A stretch of DNA of 5,604 nucleotides from Pseudomonadota bacterium (GTDB lineage: Bacteria; Pseudomonadota; Alphaproteobacteria; UBA8366; JADFVY01), in assembly GCA_015222795.1 (NCBI GenBank), contig JADFVY010000431.1, forward strand, positions 1 to 5,604. The letters run 5' to 3'. The first letter of the stretch is position 1; every line of letters starts with the position of its first letter. Positions 5,253-5,604 of the stretch are shown one piece after another. Position numbers and translations under genes: made by a program. The notes under the pieces were generated by a model. The model did not search any database, was not told the DNA's origin, and saw nothing but the letters and a program-made list of their open reading frames with translations.

Positions 5253-5604
5253 GCAGGCTGCCGGGTTGCCGATGGGCCAGCGGTTCCGCGCCGGCGATCT
5301 TGCCAATCTGTTCGCCGGGGCGGGCCAGCGCGTCGCCTTTGCGGGCGAAGAACAGGCCGGATGCCCGGCTGTATATCGGCGTGCGGGCAGCGGCCGGATC
5401 GTCGGCCTCGATATCGACCAGTTCGGCCATCAAATCGCCGGCCTCGACACGGGTTCCGATTTCGCGATGCCAGGCGACAATACCCGTCCCCGGCGCGCGC
5501 ATCACGTCCATGCCTTCCAGCGGCGTCGCCTCGCAGGGCGCTTCGGCAAGCGGTCCCGGATCGCCGGCCACGACGCCCCGGCGCGTGAGGTAGCGAAACA
5601 GGCC
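5242..5604 (-). CDS. Succinylglutamate desuccinylase/aspartoacylase-family protein, C-terminal part (5' end beyond window)
   Basis: The last 120 codons are present and the frame is open to the window end, so the gene starts outside. GLFRYLTRRGVVAGDP is the usual link before the C-terminal domain. MRAPGTGIVAWHREIGTRVEAG and RTPIYSRASGLFFARKG, then ARPGEQIGKIAG, form the beta-rich, lipoyl-like C-terminal domain of AstE/AspA-type zinc hydrolases (M14 group). The zinc ligands and catalytic Glu lie in the missing part, so the reaction cannot be assigned; family members remove acyl groups from N-acyl amino acids. GTG at 5571 should not be taken as the start, since similarity continues upstream. The stop TAA (5242-5244) and the final Ser-Pro codons lie inside the outer arm of the 282-bp inverted repeat. 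The gene converges on the amino-acid importer. A related protein, AotO, is encoded within the Pseudomonas arginine/ornithine transport operon, which suggests a shared substrate area. Confidence 0.85.
   Translation of the reverse strand, partial: GLFRYLTRRGVVAGDPGPLAEAPCEATPLEGMDVMRAPGTGIVAWHREIGTRVEAGDLMAELVDIEADDPAAARTPIYSRASGLFFARKGDALARPGEQIGKIAGAEPLAHRQPGSLLSP

Noticed and set aside
5076..5588. A 170-codon plus-strand frame running from the repeat through the AstE-like gene
   Set aside because: It starts inside the palindrome and continues antisense to a recognisable protein; its product is low-complexity Arg/Pro-rich.

Overview
The window is GC-rich DNA with strong third-position G/C in every convincing gene. 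Its gene families (octopine/nopaline-type amino-acid uptake, AstE/aspartoacylase-like protein) and the tRNA-Lys 3' end fit an alphaproteobacterium, possibly Rhodospirillales or Rhizobiales. That placement is inference from style, not a database result.

Bases 1-1276 look like the end of an integrated element. A tyrosine recombinase gene of the P4-like type runs leftward from 1066 and is cut by the window start. Its promoter and a leader with repeated GGGTAAC half-sites lie just upstream. At 1231-1276 there is the 3' part of a tRNA-Lys(CTT) gene, from the anticodon loop through CCA, with no 5' half. This is the expected att scar of integration into a tRNA gene. The element lies to the left and older chromosome to the right.

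Bases 1277-1665 hold no convincing complete gene. They contain a terminator-like hairpin built on a perfect 14-bp palindrome, a short start-less reading frame on the minus strand that may be a gene relic, and the presumed promoter region of the next operon with a 12-bp palindrome.

Bases 1666-4956 encode a complete polar amino-acid ABC importer in the order ATPase, periplasmic binding protein, permease, permease. The binding protein captures a cationic or opine-like amino acid in the periplasm, the two permeases form the channel, and the ATPase drives it. A stem-loop after the binding-protein gene could favour its expression over the permeases. The binding protein most resembles the OccT/NocT branch, and the gene order is that of noc-type clusters. 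The exact substrate cannot be read from sequence alone.

Bases 4971-5252 are a long imperfect inverted repeat with two related arms around a 20-nt centre. It lies between the last permease and a convergent gene. That gene (5242-5604, minus, 5' end outside the window) encodes the C-terminal domain of a succinylglutamate desuccinylase/aspartoacylase-family protein. The outer arm of the repeat contains that gene's last codons and stop. An AstE-like protein also accompanies the arginine/ornithine importer of Pseudomonas (aotO), so a functional link is plausible. I see no evidence of a wholly new system here. The most interesting parts are the att scar and the long palindrome.
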